NCBI RefSeq assembly: GCF_005377625.1
Contig: NZ_CP040098.1
Span: forward strand, 2,411,501-2,475,500
Direction of reading: 5' to 3'
Length of the DNA stretch: 64,000 nt
From: Desulfoglaeba alkanexedens ALDC
GTDB lineage: Bacteria; Desulfobacterota; Syntrophobacteria; Syntrophobacterales; DSM-9756
The notes under the pieces are model-generated. The model searched no databases. It saw nothing but the letters and a program-made list of their open reading frames with translations, and was not told where the DNA came from. A program made the translations under genes and the position numbers. Of the stretch, positions 17,007 to 29,242 are shown one piece after another; position 1 is the first letter of the stretch, and every line of letters starts with the position of its first letter.

Positions 17007-18707
17007 ATGCGAAACAAAATCGGGCAGATGCTCATCAATGCCGGTCTCATCAGCAAGGAGGACCTGGATCTGGCCCTGGAAGAACAGCGCCAAAGCGGGG
17101 AGCGGATCGGGGCCATCCTGATCCGGAGGGAACTCCTTGACGAAGCCACCCTGGTGGAGTTCCTTTCCAAACAGTTCAGCGTGCCCGTGGTCAATCCATC
17201 CAAGCTGAACATATCGAAGGCCGTAACGGGACTCATTCCGGTAAACGTGGTGCAAAAATATCAGGTGGTTCCCTTCGGCCTTGTGGGCAACACACTCCAT
17301 GTGGCCATGTCGGATCCCGGAAACCTCTTCGTCATTGACGACATCCGATTCATCACCCAAAAGAATGTTCAGATCCACGCGGCCCCGGAAAGCGCCATCA
17401 AACGGGCCATCGAACGTTTGTATGCGTCCAACGCCAACGAGAGCCTGGAAGAGGTTATGGGGATGATCCGCGAGGAAGTGGACGTGGACCTCGTGGACAC
17501 CTCGGACGAAATCGAGCTGAGTCAGTTGGAAGACGCCGCCGGGGAAGCCCCGGTGGTGAAGCTGGTGAACCTGATCCTTCTTGACGCCATTCGCAAGCAG
17601 GCGAGCGACATTCATATCGAGCCTTACGAGAAAAAGATGCGGGTGAGGTTCCGCATCGACGGCATGCTCTATGAGGTGATGCGCCCGCCGCTCCAGATGA
17701 AAAACGCCATCATCTCGCGCCTCAAGATCATGAGCCGGCTCGACATCGCGGAACGCCGACTGCCTCAGGACGGACGCATCAAGTTGAAGACCAAGGGAAG
17801 CGAGATGGAGTTTCGCGTGTCAGTGCTTCCCACCCTGTTCGGCGAAAAAGTGGTCCTGCGACTCCTGGACAAATCCAACCTGCAGCTCGACATGACGAAA
17901 CTCGGGTTCGAGGAGGAACAGCTCAAGGCCTTCCGGGAAGCGATCTACAGCCCCTACGGCATGGTGCTGGTGACCGGTCCGACGGGAAGCGGCAAAACCA
18001 CCACGCTCTACAGTGCCCTTTCGGAACTGAACAAGATTCACCACAACATCTCCACGGCGGAAGACCCCGTGGAATACAGTCTGGTGGGGATCAATCAAGT
18101 CCAGGTGCACGATGCGATCGGACTCAATTTTGCCGCGGCTTTGAGATCGTTTCTCCGGCAGGACCCGGACATCATCATGGTGGGGGAAGTCCGGGATTTC
18201 GAAACGGCCGAAGTGGCGATCAAGGCCGCCCTGACCGGGCACCTGGTGTTGAGCACGCTCCACACCAACGATGCTCCAAGCACCGTGAACCGCCTGCTCA
18301 ACATGGGCGTCGAACCCTTTCTGGTGTCTTCGGCGGTGAACCTGGTGCTGGCCCAGCGGCTGGCTCGCAAGGTCTGCCCGGAATGTAAGGTGGTGGAAGA
18401 TGTGCCGCCGGAGGCACTCCTGGAACTGGGGGTCGGCGAAGACGAGGTGGGAACGTTCCCCTGCTATCGGGGAAGGGGATGCCCGGCATGCAGCGGTACC
18501 GGGTACCGGGGACGGATCGCCCTCTACGAAGTGATGCCCATGAAGGATGAAATCCGGGAACTGGTTCTGGTCGGGGCTTCGGCCTCCGAACTGAAACGGG
18601 AAGCGATCCGGCTGGGCATGACCACCCTCAGGCGAAGCGGCATCAATAAACTCAAGGAAGGCGCCATATCGGTGGAAGAGGTGCTCCGGAGCACCATAAA
18701 GGACTGA
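17007..18707 (+). CDS. pilB: Type IV pilus assembly ATPase PilB (GspE/PulE family) with MshEN domain
   Basis: About 566 aa. Residues about 5-57 form a MshEN module: two 24-residue motifs (starting KIGQMLINAG and RIGAILIRRE) with a 5-residue spacer RQSGE, a known c-di-GMP-binding architecture. The second motif has Glu where Gly is usual. The ATPase core has Walker A GPTGSGKTTT near residue 325, the Asp-box AEDPVEY, Walker B-region IIMVGEVRDFETAE and a His-box. A tetracysteine zinc site (about C457/C460 and C492/C495) is intact, as in extension ATPases and unlike PilT. It powers pilus extension at the inner membrane. Start 17007 (MRNKIGQ) is preferred; its Shine-Dalgarno is weak. pilC and pilS follow. 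Confidence 0.94.
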   Translation: MRNKIGQMLINAGLISKEDLDLALEEQRQSGERIGAILIRRELLDEATLVEFLSKQFSVPVVNPSKLNISKAVTGLIPVNVVQKYQVVPFGLVGNTLHVAMSDPGNLFVIDDIRFITQKNVQIHAAPESAIKRAIERLYASNANESLEEVMGMIREEVDVDLVDTSDEIELSQLEDAAGEAPVVKLVNLILLDAIRKQASDIHIEPYEKKMRVRFRIDGMLYEVMRPPLQMKNAIISRLKIMSRLDIAERRLPQDGRIKLKTKGSEMEFRVSVLPTLFGEKVVLRLLDKSNLQLDMTKLGFEEEQLKAFREAIYSPYGMVLVTGPTGSGKTTTLYSALSELNKIHHNISTAEDPVEYSLVGINQVQVHDAIGLNFAAALRSFLRQDPDIIMVGEVRDFETAEVAIKAALTGHLVLSTLHTNDAPSTVNRLLNMGVEPFLVSSAVNLVLAQRLARKVCPECKVVEDVPPEALLELGVGEDEVGTFPCYRGRGCPACSGTGYRGRIALYEVMPMKDEIRELVLVGASASELKREAIRLGMTTLRRSGINKLKEGAISVEEVLRSTIKD

Positions 18708-18807
18708 AGGGCATCGCGGCGAAGCACACATTGTTGAAGCCGCGAAAAAACCGAACGGATGCAAGGCCGGCCCACGTTTCAGGCGCGGCCCGGCGGCGGA
18801 GTGAATC

Positions 18808-20025
18808 ATGCCGGAATTTCTATGGCGGGGAATCGATCGTAAGGGAAAAAAGATCAAGGGTGAAATCGAAGCCGACAACGCAGCCATCGCTCGGCAGCTG
18901 CTGGTTCGCCAAGGCGTTGATATCCAGTCGCTCAAACCCAAACCCAAGGATATTCTGGAGTACATCCCTCTCCTGCAGCCAAAGGTCCAGGAAAAGGACC
19001 TGGTGCTCTTTGTCCGACAGTTCGCCACCATGATCGATGCGGGGCTTCCCATCATCCAGTGCCTGGAAATCCTCAGGGATCAGACGGAAAACAAGGCTTT
19101 CCGGAGGGTGCTCAAGGACATCCGAAAGAGCGTGGAAGAAGGGATGACCTTCTCGGAATCCTTGATGAAACACCCCAAGGTCTTCGACAAGCTCTTCGTC
19201 AACCTGGTGGCCGCCGGGGAAGCCGGAGGCATCCTGGACGTGACGCTCAACCGGCTTGCCGCTTACCTGGAAAAGGTGGCCAAGCTGAAAAAGAAGGTCA
19301 AAGGAGCCATGACCTACCCCGCGGTGGTGGTGGGAATCGCGGTGATTGTGATCGCCGTGATCCTGATCTACGTTATCCCCGTCTTTGCAGGGCTCTTCCG
19401 CGACGCCGGCGCACCCCTTCCGACTCTGACCGTTGTCGTGATCACCGCCAGTGAGTTCGTGCAGAACTATTTCCACTGGATTCTGGGCGGCGTCTTCCTG
19501 GCGGCCGTCGGCTTCGGTCGTTTCCGCAAAACGGACAAAGGCCGCCATCTCACCGACAGGATCTTTCTCAGGCTACCCGTCTTCGGGATGCTCCTCAAGA
19601 AGGTGGCCCTGGCGCGGGTTTGCCGCACCCTGGGCACCATGCTGGGAAGCGGGGTGCCCATCCTCGACAGCATGGACCTGGTCGCAGCCACCGCGGGGAA
19701 CACGGTGATCGAGCGTGCCATCCGCCGGGCCCGGGACGCGGTGTCCCAAGGCCGGCCCATCGCCGATCCGCTGGCCGAATCCGGCATGTTCCCTCCCATG
19801 GTCATCCACATGGTGACCGTCGGGGAAGCCACAGGCGCCCTGGACAACATGCTCGAAAAAGTGGCCGACTTCTACGACGAAGAAGTGGACACCACCGTGG
19901 AAGCCCTCACCTCCCTGCTGGAACCGCTCCTCATTGTGTTTCTCGGCGTCACCATCGGAGGACTCCTGGTGGCCATGTACCTTCCGATCTTCCAGATCGC
20001 CGACGTGGTCTCCCGCGGAGCTTGA
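18808..20025 (+). CDS. pilC: Type IV pilus inner-membrane platform protein PilC (GspF family)
   Basis: 405 aa. Two tandem GspF domains, each beginning with the family pattern (VLFVRQFATMIDAGLPIIQCL and ARVCRTLGTMLGSGVPILDSM). The three hydrophobic segments are near residues 170-190, 215-235 and 370-400, ending LIVFLGVTIGGLLVAMYLPIF. PilC anchors the assembly motor and coordinates it with pilin insertion. It lies 100 bp after pilB, with no pilT between, unlike the common pilB-pilT-pilC order. Confidence 0.94.
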   Translation: MPEFLWRGIDRKGKKIKGEIEADNAAIARQLLVRQGVDIQSLKPKPKDILEYIPLLQPKVQEKDLVLFVRQFATMIDAGLPIIQCLEILRDQTENKAFRRVLKDIRKSVEEGMTFSESLMKHPKVFDKLFVNLVAAGEAGGILDVTLNRLAAYLEKVAKLKKKVKGAMTYPAVVVGIAVIVIAVILIYVIPVFAGLFRDAGAPLPTLTVVVITASEFVQNYFHWILGGVFLAAVGFGRFRKTDKGRHLTDRIFLRLPVFGMLLKKVALARVCRTLGTMLGSGVPILDSMDLVAATAGNTVIERAIRRARDAVSQGRPIADPLAESGMFPPMVIHMVTVGEATGALDNMLEKVADFYDEEVDTTVEALTSLLEPLLIVFLGVTIGGLLVAMYLPIFQIADVVSRGA

Positions 20026-20027
20026 AG

Positions 20028-21737
20028 ATGGCGGCCGGAGAACTCCGTTCCACCTTGCCCGCCGTTGCCGGTGCGGCCGCCCTGCAGAGGCGGATCCAGG
20101 GACTTCTGTTCTACCGACTTCTCATGGCCGTCTTTTTCCTAACCCTCACCCTCCTGTGCGAGTTCCGAGGGCGGGAAAGTCCGGCCTCCTCCCCGTTGGA
20201 ACCCCTCTACGTCTTCTCAGGGGTGCTATTCGTCTTCACCCTCGTGGGCGTGGTGAGCCTTCGCCGCGTCCGCCGTCTCGAAACCTTCGCCTACGCTCAG
20301 CTCTTCTTCGACGTGGCGGCGGTCACGGCCGTGATCCTTCTCACCGGCGGGGTGGACAGTTCCTTTTCCTTTCTTTACATGCCCGTTATCATCAGCGCCG
20401 CCGTCCTGACGCAACGCCGCGGAAGCCTCTGGATCGCGTCGGCGACCTGCCTCGCCTACGGCCTGGTGATGGACCTCCAGTATTTCGGATGGCTCACACC
20501 CTACGCTTACTTCGTGGACGGCGCACCTCCGCGCGACAGCGGCGCCTTCTTCTACGCGCTTGTCATGCACATGGCCGCGTTCTTTCTGGTGGCGTTTCTC
20601 AGCGGATATCTGGCGGAAGAACTTCAGAAGTCCAGCCGGGAAGTGAAGCGCCAGAAGCGCGACCTCTGTCGCATCGAAGCGCTCTACCGGAGCATCGTGA
20701 CCCGGATGGGAAGCGGGCTGCTAGGGCTCGCAACCGACGGTACGGTCCAGTACGGCAACCGCGCCGCCGAGGAAATCCTCGGCCGCCCGTTGGGAACCCT
20801 CATCGGCCGGCACGTGAGCGAGATCTTTCCTTCGCTGAGAGCGGACGTGGAAACCAAGGTCGAACCGGAAGAGACGGGAACGTCCTCCCGGGGGAAGGAA
20901 TTGCGCTACGACGCCCCCGACGGGCGGTGCGCCCACCTGGCCTACACGCTGTCGAAGCTGCAGCCCGGTGAAGGCGAAAACGGCCTGGAGGGTTGGATCT
21001 TGATTTTTCAGGATCAGACCGCTTACAAGGCCTTGGAAGAACACCTCCGGAGACTGGAACAACTGGCGTTTGCGGGAAAGATGGCCGCGGAAGTGGTCCA
21101 TGAAATTAAAAACCCGCTCGCCGCCATCAGCGGAGCGGTCCAAATCCTCCAGGCGGACCTGGAAGACGATCCGTTGAAGGCGCGGCTCGGCGCGATCCTT
21201 ACGCGGGAAATAGATCGCGTGAACGAGCTGGTGAGCCAGTTCCTGTGGCTTGCTCGCGAACCTCAGAAGGCAGGGTTCAAGGAGTCTGTGGCGGTGACCG
21301 AAGCGATTGAAGAGGTGCTGGCGGGTTTGGAGCGCGAAGGGCGGCTTCTGCCGCAGCATCGGGTGCACGTGGCGGTCGGCCCCGATGAATGCGTCGTCAT
21401 CAACCGGAGCCACTTCCGCCGGGTTCTTGAGAATGTGCTTTTGAACTCCCTGGAATCGATGCCGGGTGAGGGAACGGTTACCATCCGTTCGATTCGTGAA
21501 GGGTCGAAGGGAAACGGGACCGCCTTTCTTCGACTCGATGTTCAGGACACCGGCACCGGTATCGCCAGGGATGCTACAGACAGGATCTTCGAACCCTTCT
21601 TCACCACCAAGGAAAGCGGCCTCGGGCTGGGTTTGAGCATCGTCTATCGCCTCATGGAAACCGCCGGGGGGCGGGCCGAAGTGCGGGGCACCTCGCCGCA
21701 GGGCACCTGTTTTTCCCTCCTTTTTCCTCTTTCCTGA
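20028..21737 (+). CDS. pilS: Two-component sensor histidine kinase, PilS-like
   Basis: About 569 aa. Six hydrophobic helices fill residues about 25-200, the PilS arrangement for sensing pilin in the membrane. A PAS domain (about 225-335) follows. The kinase core has H-box VVHEIKNPLAAISG, N-box VLENVLLNSLESM, G1 DVQDTGTGIA and G2 GLGLGLSIV, all intact. Start 20028 is 2 nt after the pilC stop, implying translational coupling. The expected partner pilR, a sigma-54 activator, does not follow: the next gene is groES. A sigma-54 promoter does precede the pilin gene at 29.4 kb. Confidence 0.88.
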   Translation: MAAGELRSTLPAVAGAAALQRRIQGLLFYRLLMAVFFLTLTLLCEFRGRESPASSPLEPLYVFSGVLFVFTLVGVVSLRRVRRLETFAYAQLFFDVAAVTAVILLTGGVDSSFSFLYMPVIISAAVLTQRRGSLWIASATCLAYGLVMDLQYFGWLTPYAYFVDGAPPRDSGAFFYALVMHMAAFFLVAFLSGYLAEELQKSSREVKRQKRDLCRIEALYRSIVTRMGSGLLGLATDGTVQYGNRAAEEILGRPLGTLIGRHVSEIFPSLRADVETKVEPEETGTSSRGKELRYDAPDGRCAHLAYTLSKLQPGEGENGLEGWILIFQDQTAYKALEEHLRRLEQLAFAGKMAAEVVHEIKNPLAAISGAVQILQADLEDDPLKARLGAILTREIDRVNELVSQFLWLAREPQKAGFKESVAVTEAIEEVLAGLEREGRLLPQHRVHVAVGPDECVVINRSHFRRVLENVLLNSLESMPGEGTVTIRSIREGSKGNGTAFLRLDVQDTGTGIARDATDRIFEPFFTTKESGLGLGLSIVYRLMETAGGRAEVRGTSPQGTCFSLLFPLS

Positions 21738-21747
21738 TTTTTACCCC

Positions 21748-21776
21748 TTGCAAAGCGCCGCCGTTGGGATTATATA
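21748..21776 (+). promoter_or_regulatory. Sigma-70-type promoter of groESL
   Basis: TTGCAA (21748-21753), a 17-bp spacer, and TATATA (21771-21776). The -10 box overlaps the left arm of the CIRCE operator, so repressor binding would block initiation. Confidence 0.75.
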
Positions 21777-21800
21777 GCACTCGTTTTCAACGAGTGCTAA
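21774..21800 (+). promoter_or_regulatory. CIRCE operator (HrcA binding site)
   Basis: ATAGCACTC, nine bases, GAGTGCTAA: a match to the CIRCE consensus TTAGCACTC-N9-GAGTGCTAA with one change. This implies heat-shock control of groESL by HrcA, whose gene is not in the window. Confidence 0.93.
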
Positions 21801-21867
21801 CAGACGGACGCGTGCCGGTGAAAGCCGGCGACTCCAAACCCCAAGATGGACGAAAGGAGTGAAGCCT

Positions 21868-22158
21868 ATGAACCTCAAGCCCCTCAATGACCGTGTCATC
21901 GTGAAACGGATCGAAGAGGAAGAAAAGACCGCCGGCGGGATCATCATTCCGGACACCGCCAAGGAAAAACCCATCCAGGGCGAAATCCTCGCCGTAGGAA
22001 GCGGAAAGCTCATGGAAGACGGCAGCCGCCGCCCCTTGGACGTCAAGGCCGGCGACCGCGTTCTTTTCAGCAAGTACGCCGGCACCGACGTGAAGGTCGA
22101 AGGACAGGAACTCCTCATCATGCGCGAAGACGATATTCTCGCCATCATCGAAAAGTAA
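21868..22158 (+). CDS. groES: Co-chaperonin GroES
   Basis: 96 aa. [20 protein letters not shown], the mobile loop [15 protein letters not shown] and the C-terminal [19 protein letters not shown] are canonical. It caps GroEL. Start 21868 has AAAGGAG upstream; an in-frame GTG at 21859 overlaps that site and is rejected. It is controlled by the CIRCE operator and followed by groEL. Confidence 0.97.
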   Translation: MNLKPLNDRVIVKRIEEEEKTAGGIIIPDTAKEKPIQGEILAVGSGKLMEDGSRRPLDVKAGDRVLFSKYAGTDVKVEGQELLIMREDDILAIIEK

Positions 22159-22196
22159 TCGGCTGCCGAGGTTGTGGCCTCAGTCCAACCCAATGA

Positions 22197-23864
<1,668 letters not shown>

Positions 23865-24381
23865 ACATCGGCTTCAAACCGAAGGAAACCGGTCGGCACC
23901 GCGCTTCCAGGCGTGGTGCCGAAGCGAACCACACCCCGGAGGGCGCAGAGGAAGGCCTTTTCTCTGCGCCCTTGGTGTCTCTGCGGTGGTTTCTCTCTTC
24001 GCCGACTTTCCTCCTCGTTCCCAACCTCCAGCCCGGGAACGGCGTCATGGGAATCGAAGCTGGAGCTTCTGCACAGTTGTGTTCCCAAGCTGGAGCGTGG
24101 GAACAAGGTCAAAAAATCCCCCTCTCCCTTGATGGGAGAGGGTTGGGGTGAGGGTGAGAAAATTAACGTATGTCAATCAGTTACGTTCCCCTCCCCTTAA
24201 TCCCCTCCCACAAGGGGAGGGGATTAAGGGGAGGGGGCGCCGACTTTTCCTGGAGCGGATGTCGCGAACTCCGTCTTGACTCCGAGTCGGGCTGTGCTAA
24301 AAATATCCGTTCTGTTTTCGGACGGTTGCAGGCGCGACTATTCCTTCGGTTACGGCTCGGCATCAAGGAGGCGTTGGCGGC
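23865..24381. repeat. groEL-ileS intergenic repeats
   Basis: An imperfect hairpin GCACCGCGC/GCGTGGTGC lies at 23896-23919. A 10-bp perfect inverted repeat follows, GGGCGCAGAG at 23941-23950 against CTCTGCGCCC at 23962-23971. It could end groESL transcription but lacks a T-run. A type A triple hairpin is at 24017-24104 and type B pyrimidine-rich hairpins at about 24110-24238. No gene is visible. Confidence 0.65.
24276..24303 (+). promoter_or_regulatory. Candidate sigma-70 promoter of ileS-lspA
   Basis: TTGACT (24276-24281), 16-bp spacer, TAAAAA (24298-24303), about 80 bp before the ileS ATG. No T-box leader was recognised. Confidence 0.45.
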
Positions 24382-27201
24382 ATGGGAAAAACCCAAGGCA
24401 AAACCCTGAATTACAAGGATACTCTGAATCTTCCGAAGACCGCGTTTCCCATGAAGGCGAATCTCGCGAAGCGAGAACCGGAAATCCTCGCCGCATGGGA
24501 AGCAATGGGTCTCTACAGGGAGCTGCGAACGCGGAGCAAGGGCCGGCCGCGCTACATTCTTCATGACGGCCCGCCCTACGCCAACGGCCACATCCACCTG
24601 GGGACCGCTCTCAACAAGATTTTGAAGGACATGATCGTCAAGAACCGCCAGATGAGCGGTTTCGATGCCGTCTACGTTCCCGGCTGGGACTGTCACGGGC
24701 TTCCCATCGAACACCAGGTGGACAAGGAACTGGGCGAGCGGAAAAAGGACATGACCCAGGTGGAAATCCGCCGGCACTGCCGTCGCTACGCAGAAAGGTT
24801 CATCGACATCCAGCGCGAGGAGTTCAAGCGCCTGGGGGTTCTGGGGGAATGGGAAAACCCATACCTCACCATGTCCTACGATTACGAAGCCACCATCGCC
24901 CGGGAGCTGGGACGGTTTTTCGAACTCGGGAGTGTGGTGCGGAGCAAGAAGCCCATCTACTGGTGTGCTGACTGCCGCACGGCGCTGGCCGAAGCGGAAG
25001 TGGAATACCGTGATCACCTGTCGCCTTCCATCACGGTGAAGTTTCCCATGGAAGCGGAAAGCGCGGCGAAATTCCCGGAACTTTCCGGACGCGAGGTCTC
25101 CGTCCTGATCTGGACCACCACCCCGTGGACCCTCCCCGCGAACCTCGCCATCACGCTGCATCCTGACTTCACTTACGTGGCCGTGGAAGCGGGCGGGGAA
25201 ATCTTCATCCTGGCGGAAGGACTCCTGGAAACGTGCATGAGCGCTTTCGGCATCAGCGATTTCAAGGTCCTTCGAACGTTCCGGGCCGGGGAACTCCAGG
25301 GCCTTCGCTGCCGTCATCCCTTTCTGGATCGGACGTCTCTCATCGTTCTGGGCGCCCATGTGACCCTGGAAGCCGGGACGGGCTGCGTGCACACGGCTCC
25401 GGGACATGGCCGGGAAGACTACGACATGGCCCTGGAATACGGTTTGGATGTGTATTCGCCCGTAGACGATGAAGGGCGCTTCCTCGATGAGGTCCCCTTC
25501 TTTGCCGGCATGCGCGTTTTCGAAGCCAACAAGGCCGTCAATGCCAAGCTGCGGGAAATGGGGCGGCTGGTCCATGAAACGGAAATCGAGCACAGCTATC
25601 CTCACTGCTGGCGGTGCAAGCAGCCGGTTATTTTCCGAGCCACCGAACAGTGGTTCATTTCCATGGAAAAGAACGATCTGCGGCAGAAGGCGCTTCAGGC
25701 CATCGACGAGGTGCAGTGGGTTCCAACCTGGGGCCGGGACCGCATTTACCAGATGATCGAGAACCGGCCGGACTGGTGTATTTCCCGTCAGCGCGCGTGG
25801 GGGGTCCCCATCACCGTCTTCACCTGTTCCCAGTGCGGAGGACTCCTGGCATCCCCCGAAATCTTCGCTCACGTGGTGAAGCTTTTCGAAGCCGAGGGGG
25901 CGGACTGTTGGTTCGATCGGCCGGCGGATCAACTGTTGCCGGAAGGGACGGTCTGCCCGCAGTGCGGCGGCCGAACCTTCGCCAAGGAAAACGACATCCT
26001 GGACGTCTGGTTCGATTCCGGGGTGTCTCACGCGGCCGTGCTTGAAAAGCGGCCGTATCTTCGGTGGCCCGCCGATCTCTACCTGGAAGGAAGTGACCAA
26101 CACCGCGGCTGGTTTCATTCATCGCTCCTGGCGTCGGTTGGAACCCGCGGCCGTGCGCCTTACCGAGCGGTCCTGACCCATGGGTTCGTGGTGGACGGGC
26201 AGGGCTACAAGATGTCCAAGTCGCTGGGGAACGTGATCGTGCCCGACGAAATCATCCGAGACTACGGGGCTGAGATCTTGCGGCTCTGGGTTTCCGCGGA
26301 AGACTACCGGGACGATATCCGGATTTCCCCCGATATCCTGAAGCGGTTGAGCGAGGCCTACCGGCGCATCCGAAACACCTGGCGCTTTCTGCTCGGCAAT
26401 CTCCACGACTTCGATCCATCGAAGGATTCCGTTCCCTACGGTGAGATGGAAGAACTGGATCGCTTCGCTCTGCATCAGCTCCAGGAACTGATCGAAAAGG
26501 TTCGGCGGGCTTACGACCGTTTCGAATTCCACCGCGTGACCCACGCCGTTCACAACTACTGCGTGGTGGATCTCAGCGCGTTCTACCTGGATGTTCTGAA
26601 AGACCGGTTGTACACGTCGGCTGCCAAAAGCGCCGAAAGACGTTCCGCTCAGACGGCTCTGCACGCCATCCTCACGGCGCTTCTTCGCCTGATGGCCCCC
26701 ATCCTTTCCTTTACGGCGGAAGAGGCCTGGTGGCATCTTCCGGCAAAGGGCTCGGCGAGCGTGCATATGGAGGTTTTTCCGGACCCGGATCCGGCCCTGA
26801 AGGACGAGGCCCTGAACCGGAGATGGCAGAAGATTCTGGCGATGCGTAGCGATGTGAGCCGAGCCCTGGAAGCCGCGCGCCGCGAAAAGATCATCGGCCA
26901 CCCCCTGGACGCCCGTGTCCGATTGCGGCTTCCCCCGGAACTCCAGGAGGAGTTTGCCGGCCAGGAAGAATTGCTCCGGACCGTTTTCATCGTTTCCGCC
27001 GTGGAGTGTACGGATGACGCGGCGCGGCTCTCCGAGCCGCCGGCCGGTGAAGCCGTTCCCGGACTTCTGGTGGGAGTCACCCCGGTGGACGCGCCGAAGT
27101 GTGAACGCTGCTGGGTCAGGTCACCAACGGTAGGGGATGCGGCCGAACACCCCACGGTGTGCGGGCGTTGTGTGCGGGTGCTGGAAGGGGACGGAGCCTG
27201 A
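24382..27201 (+). CDS. ileS: Isoleucyl-tRNA synthetase
   Basis: 939 aa class Ia synthetase. The HIGH motif is [12 protein letters not shown] near residue 60 and KMSKS is YKMSKSLGN near residue 612. The CP1 editing domain lies between them, with the editing-site THAPGH-like [14 protein letters not shown]. The C-terminal zinc finger CERCWVRSP...CGRC is intact. AAGGAGG precedes the ATG. lspA starts 1 nt after its stop, the common ileS-lspA pair. Confidence 0.97.
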   Translation: MGKTQGKTLNYKDTLNLPKTAFPMKANLAKREPEILAAWEAMGLYRELRTRSKGRPRYILHDGPPYANGHIHLGTALNKILKDMIVKNRQMSGFDAVYVPGWDCHGLPIEHQVDKELGERKKDMTQVEIRRHCRRYAERFIDIQREEFKRLGVLGEWENPYLTMSYDYEATIARELGRFFELGSVVRSKKPIYWCADCRTALAEAEVEYRDHLSPSITVKFPMEAESAAKFPELSGREVSVLIWTTTPWTLPANLAITLHPDFTYVAVEAGGEIFILAEGLLETCMSAFGISDFKVLRTFRAGELQGLRCRHPFLDRTSLIVLGAHVTLEAGTGCVHTAPGHGREDYDMALEYGLDVYSPVDDEGRFLDEVPFFAGMRVFEANKAVNAKLREMGRLVHETEIEHSYPHCWRCKQPVIFRATEQWFISMEKNDLRQKALQAIDEVQWVPTWGRDRIYQMIENRPDWCISRQRAWGVPITVFTCSQCGGLLASPEIFAHVVKLFEAEGADCWFDRPADQLLPEGTVCPQCGGRTFAKENDILDVWFDSGVSHAAVLEKRPYLRWPADLYLEGSDQHRGWFHSSLLASVGTRGRAPYRAVLTHGFVVDGQGYKMSKSLGNVIVPDEIIRDYGAEILRLWVSAEDYRDDIRISPDILKRLSEAYRRIRNTWRFLLGNLHDFDPSKDSVPYGEMEELDRFALHQLQELIEKVRRAYDRFEFHRVTHAVHNYCVVDLSAFYLDVLKDRLYTSAAKSAERRSAQTALHAILTALLRLMAPILSFTAEEAWWHLPAKGSASVHMEVFPDPDPALKDEALNRRWQKILAMRSDVSRALEAARREKIIGHPLDARVRLRLPPELQEEFAGQEELLRTVFIVSAVECTDDAARLSEPPAGEAVPGLLVGVTPVDAPKCERCWVRSPTVGDAAEHPTVCGRCVRVLEGDGA

Positions 27202-27202
27202 A

Positions 27203-27709
27203 ATGCTTCGAAAAGCGTCCGGCCCGAAGGAAACATTCCAGTCTCCCGCCGGGTTGCTGGTCGCCCTGGCGGGTGGAACCCTTCTTCTGGACCAGGTGAC
27301 AAAATTTGTCATCGCCCGGTTTCTCCCGCTTTACACGCACCAGGAGGTCGTTCCGGGGTTCTTCAACCTGGTCCACGTGCGAAATACCGGGGCGGCTTTC
27401 AGTTTTCTCGCCGGTTCCCCGACGCTGGGGCGGCAGGTCTTCTTCATCGGAGTCGGAGTTGTGGCGGCGGGGGCCTTGCTGTACCTCTATCGGACGACGG
27501 GAGGGCGGGAAAAGGCGAAACGGGCCGCTTTGGCTCTCATCTTGGGGGGAGCGCTGGGAAATCTCGTCGACCGGCTCCGGTTGGGCGCCGTGGTGGATTT
27601 CCTGGACTTCCATATCGGTCCGTACCATTGGCCGGCTTTCAACGTGGCCGACAGCGCCATCACGGTAGGGGCCGGCATCCTCCTCATTTCCATTCTTCGA
27701 TCACGATGA
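27203..27709 (+). CDS. lspA: Lipoprotein signal peptidase (signal peptidase II)
   Basis: About 168 aa with four transmembrane helices. The two catalytic aspartates sit in GNLVDRLRLGAVVDFLDF and FNVADSAITVG, and the conserved VRNTGAAFSFL is present. It cleaves the signal peptide of diacylated prolipoproteins in the inner membrane. Start 27203 directly follows the ileS stop and lies downstream of GGAAGGGG. Convergent with the PilP-like gene. Confidence 0.95.
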   Translation: MLRKASGPKETFQSPAGLLVALAGGTLLLDQVTKFVIARFLPLYTHQEVVPGFFNLVHVRNTGAAFSFLAGSPTLGRQVFFIGVGVVAAGALLYLYRTTGGREKAKRAALALILGGALGNLVDRLRLGAVVDFLDFHIGPYHWPAFNVADSAITVGAGILLISILRSR

Positions 27710-27739
27710 CCGGGCGCTCGACGTTCGCCGCCTTTTCGA

Positions 27740-28396
27740 TCATTGTTTGGCCGTTTCCTCTTTTTTCAACCAGACAGAAGCCGTCTTGTAGGACCAGTCC
27801 CGGGCGTCGCTATCCCAAAACCGCTCCTGGATCACCAAGCGGTCCGGGAGGATGTCCACCACCACGCCGTCGTTTTTGCCCATGAGCGTCCCCACCTGAA
27901 CGATGTAGCCCTTCCCCGCCGCGTCTTCCACCAAGGCGCGCTTTCCCATCTCGCCCAGTAGAATCGCCCGTAGTCCTCTTTCGATCTCGTCGAGGCTCAT
28001 TTTCTGAAGCGGCGTGAGGGGGCGTTGAGGCCCGGGCGGCAGGGTGCCTTCATCCATGGGTGCAAACTCGGGAGCGGTGGTTCCAGGCGTAATGAACGGA
28101 ACGAACGGATTCAGCATGCCCCGCGGATGGTAGTGGAACGCATCGGAAAGCAACGCTTCAAGCTGCCGTTTCCTGAGGACCAGCATCTCCTCCGGGGACA
28201 GTTCCTCCGTCGCTTCGGAAGGTTCGGGCTCAAGCACCTCCGATGCTTGGGACGTGAGCGGCGCTTCCTGGGACGGTACTTCGGCCGGAGGCGTTTGCTG
28301 AGCGAAGGCGTCGCAAGGCGCGAAGGGCATGCCGGCCGAAAACACCAGGATCAGTGAAAGGGCCAGGATCATCGCCCGTCCTCCTGCGCATTTCAA
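27740..28396 (-). CDS. PilP-like pilus assembly lipoprotein/periplasmic protein
   Basis: 218 aa with a hydrophobic signal sequence (residues about 9-30). A Pro/Glu-rich linker (about 32-70) follows, then a C-terminal beta domain: MLNPFVPFI, LTPLQKMSLDEIERGLRAIL, ALVEDAAGKGYIVQVGTLMG, NDGVVVDILPDRLVIQE. This order matches PilP, which connects the PilMNO alignment complex to the secretin PilQ. No Cys is placed in a convincing lipobox. pilM, pilN, pilO and pilQ are absent from the window, so it is an orphan here. The start has AAGGAG about 13 nt upstream. Confidence 0.7.
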   Translation of the reverse strand: MKCAGGRAMILALSLILVFSAGMPFAPCDAFAQQTPPAEVPSQEAPLTSQASEVLEPEPSEATEELSPEEMLVLRKRQLEALLSDAFHYHPRGMLNPFVPFITPGTTAPEFAPMDEGTLPPGPQRPLTPLQKMSLDEIERGLRAILLGEMGKRALVEDAAGKGYIVQVGTLMGKNDGVVVDILPDRLVIQERFWDSDARDWSYKTASVWLKKEETAKQ

Positions 28397-29242
28397 GGCG
28401 CACGCTCCTTGACGCGTGGAGTCCGTCCTTTTCCCGCTTCCTTATACACGTTTTTCCCCTCGTTCCCAAGCTCCAGATTGGGAACCGCCTCATGGGAATC
28501 GAAGCTGGAGCTTCTGCACAGCTGTGTTCCCAAGCTGGAGCTTGGGAACAAGAAGAAAAAAACGGAATGCGGTGGTACGAACCTGCCGGAACCCCGCCCG
28601 CCTTCAAACGGAAGGCGTCTATGGCCTTTTATCGGCCGTTTTTTCGGATGTATTGAGTGTTCGTTGCCTTGTTTCCCCGGCGATCTTTGGCCCCTGTGCC
28701 GTGCCCGAGGCGCGAAACGGCCGGCGGAAAAATCCCCCTCTCCCCCCTCCCCTTAATCCCCTCCCACAAGGGGAGGGGAAATAGGATTGCCCTCGTTCGC
28801 AAGCTAGGGCTTGCGACCAAGGTCAAAAAATCCCCCTCTCCCCCCTCCCCTTAATCCCCTCCCACAAGGGGAGGGGAAATAGAACTCCCCTCGTTCCCAA
28901 GCTAGGGCTTGGGAACAAGGTCAAAAAATCCCCCTCTCCCTTGATGGGAGAGGGTTGGGGTGAGGGTGAGAAAATTAACGCTTGTCAATCAGTTACGTTC
29001 CCCTCCCCTTAATCCCCTCCCACAAGGGGAGGGGAAATAGAATTCCCGTCGTTCCCAAGCTCTGGCTTGGGAACAAGGGGGAACGGTGTTCCACGCCCGA
29101 AAGTCGGCGCCGCAGCAGGTTGTCCCGAAACTGACAAAAAACGTCACCTGCCTTCCCGGATTCGTCAGTCGGCCGGGGACGGTCTCTCGGTCCGGCGTAG
29201 CCAAGTGGTTGAAACGTCATGCCTATTTCTTTCGCCGTTTGG
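28397..29242. repeat. Repeat-dense intergenic region upstream of the pilin gene
   Basis: Type A triple hairpin at 28462-28549. Then at least three blocks of type B hairpins (about 28725-28790, 28823-28880, 28920-29045) alternate with single short palindromes of the GTTC(C/G)CAAGCTAGGGCTTG kind (28797-28822, 28890-28917, 29050-29077). No gene of credible length or composition was found in about 850 bases. Confidence 0.75.

Noticed and set aside
29190-29225. tRNA-Ser/Leu-like GGCGTAGCCAAGTGGTTGAA
   Set aside because: It resembles a D-arm only; no matching acceptor stem, anticodon loop or T-arm follows at the right distance.
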